From NCBI RefSeq assembly GCF_040126055.1, contig NZ_CP143541.1:3038001-3102000 (forward strand): a DNA stretch of 64,000 nucleotides, in the 5' to 3' direction. Shown piece after piece: positions 63,419 to 64,000 of the stretch. Origin of the DNA: Pseudalkalibacillus sp. SCS-8. Lineage in GTDB: Bacteria; Bacillota; Bacilli; Bacillales; Fictibacillaceae. Both the position numbers and the translations under genes were made by a program. The notes under the pieces are model-generated. The model was given only the letters and a program-made list of their open reading frames with translations. It was not told where the DNA came from and made no database searches. Within the stretch, counting starts at the first letter, position 1, and the number at the start of each line of letters is the position of its first letter.

Positions 63419-63748
63419 CTATTCCAAATGTCGTTCAATTGAGATCCATGCGTATAATCGAATGAGTGGAACGATTAAAATGACAAGTCCTAATAAAAAA
63501 AAGGGCCCATTGATAAAAAATAGAATGATTGCAACAACAAAAGCAGCAATCGCTTTAACATTTCCGGAGAATCCGTTAATCGGTTCATTTCCTACAAACA
63601 GCGTCTGACATCCTTTTAAAGACTTGGAATAACACTTATCATGATAGGTACCAAAATAAAATAGAAACGACGAAATCACGAGACTATCTCGGTCTTTTAT
63701 TTCCATCTTACACTCATCACAAAAGATCGTCTTCCCTTCGGTTATCAC
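63419..63748 (-). CDS. Small zinc-ribbon-like membrane protein
   Basis: About 109 residues from one of two adjacent GTG codons (63748 or 63751), with AAGGAG upstream. The N-terminal part has CDECKMEI and HDKCYSK, a plausible two-pair metal site. Two or three hydrophobic segments follow (AIAAFVVAIILFFI; FFLLGLVILIVPLIRLYAW). No family recognised. Confidence 0.6.
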   Translation of the reverse strand: MITEGKTIFCDECKMEIKDRDSLVISSFLFYFGTYHDKCYSKSLKGCQTLFVGNEPINGFSGNVKAIAAFVVAIILFFINGPFFLLGLVILIVPLIRLYAWISIERHLE

Positions 63749-63788
63749 CACATCAACTCCTTCCAAATCATAAATTCGCTTTGAAAAA

Positions 63789-64000
63789 TTAAGCGTTCCA
63801 AATCAATATGTAACCCAGAAATGAGAGAACAAATACAGACATGAAAGCTAGTTGGAAAAGCGTATATAGATAGTCGTTTTTATTCGCTGAATACTTTTTC
63901 TCCATAATTGCTCTCGTAACTTCAGACGTTATGACAAATAGAAAGATTACAAAATACGTTTCCCAATACCAGAACCTTTCTGATCCATAACGTGTGACGT
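63789..64000 (-). CDS. Membrane protein, C-terminal part only
   Basis: An open frame enters from the right edge and stops at TAA (63789-63791). It encodes two predicted helices (YWETYFVIFLFVITSEV; LFQLAFMSVFVLSFLGYILIW) joined by a charged loop. The N-terminus is outside the window. No family recognised. Confidence 0.55.
   Translation of the reverse strand, partial: VTRYGSERFWYWETYFVIFLFVITSEVTRAIMEKKYSANKNDYLYTLFQLAFMSVFVLSFLGYILIWNA

Noticed and set aside
1..64000. CRISPR array, tRNA, rRNA, transposase or phage genes
   Set aside because: No direct repeats with spacers, no cloverleaf sequences and no transposase or phage protein motifs were recognised; the short tandem arrays at 9322 and 49601 have no spacers.

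Overview
The window is chromosomal DNA from a Gram-positive, low-to-mid GC member of the Bacillaceae. The evidence is strong AGGAGG-type ribosome binding sites, frequent TTG/GTG starts, lipoproteins with Gram-positive signal sequences, a MurNAc/GlcNAc salvage cluster like B. subtilis ybb, and B. subtilis-like families (YesL/DUF624, DUF3885, DUF4489, DUF1430). No rRNA, tRNA, prophage, transposase or CRISPR array was seen. Genus cannot be fixed from the sequence alone.

Layout. (1) 1-8.3 kb, minus strand: peptidoglycan amino-sugar salvage, with a GlcNAc-type PTS (nagE), secreted amidase (amiE), GH3 N-acetylglucosaminidase (nagZ), GH171 exo-muramidase (namZ) and the start of an RpiR-family murR. 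(2) 8.5-18.6 kb: a CUT1 sugar ABC importer operon (binding protein, two permeases), a GH13 alpha-glucosidase, an esterase, a LacI regulator and an SDR dehydrogenase, all minus, with a GH3 beta-glucosidase reading the other way. The divergent region holds a well-formed promoter and GAAACGTTTC operators. (3) 18.6-44.9 kb: about 26 kb with every gene on the minus strand, which I read as a Gram-positive polysaccharide-utilisation locus for a sulfated, probably beta-galactose-containing glycan. It encodes two binding proteins (one a 1036-residue fusion with carbohydrate-binding-like domains), two full permease pairs with no ATPase, an NHL-propeller/Yip1 membrane protein, a DUF5696 protein, two Gfo/Idh/MocA oxidoreductases, a sugar isomerase-like protein, two GH35 enzymes, YesL, a type I sulfatase, its formylglycine-generating enzyme, a glycoamylase-like (alpha/alpha)6 protein and an EEP-fold hydrolase. 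(4) 45.4-64 kb: ordinary accessory and housekeeping genes: nuclease, subtilase, peptide transporter, a bacteriocin-type ABC exporter, TPR and coiled-coil proteins, a tandem of three DUF4489 proteins, an S9 peptidase, an ECF sigma/anti-sigma operon, a NUDIX hydrolase and small membrane proteins.

How it fits together. Regions 2 and 3 share the same palindromic core (GAAACGTTTC) at 16164, 16342, 32227 and 45228, so the LacI protein encoded at 9.5-10.5 kb, or a close paralogue, may control both sugar loci. In region 3 the sulfatase carries the Cys-x-Pro-x-Arg signature that needs formylglycine, and the FGE four genes downstream has the paired catalytic cysteines, so the locus supplies its own activation step. 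Neither importer has an ATPase gene, so a shared MsmX-type ATPase elsewhere is expected. Three copies of a 120-175 bp hairpin-forming repeat and two short tandem-repeat arrays lie between genes.
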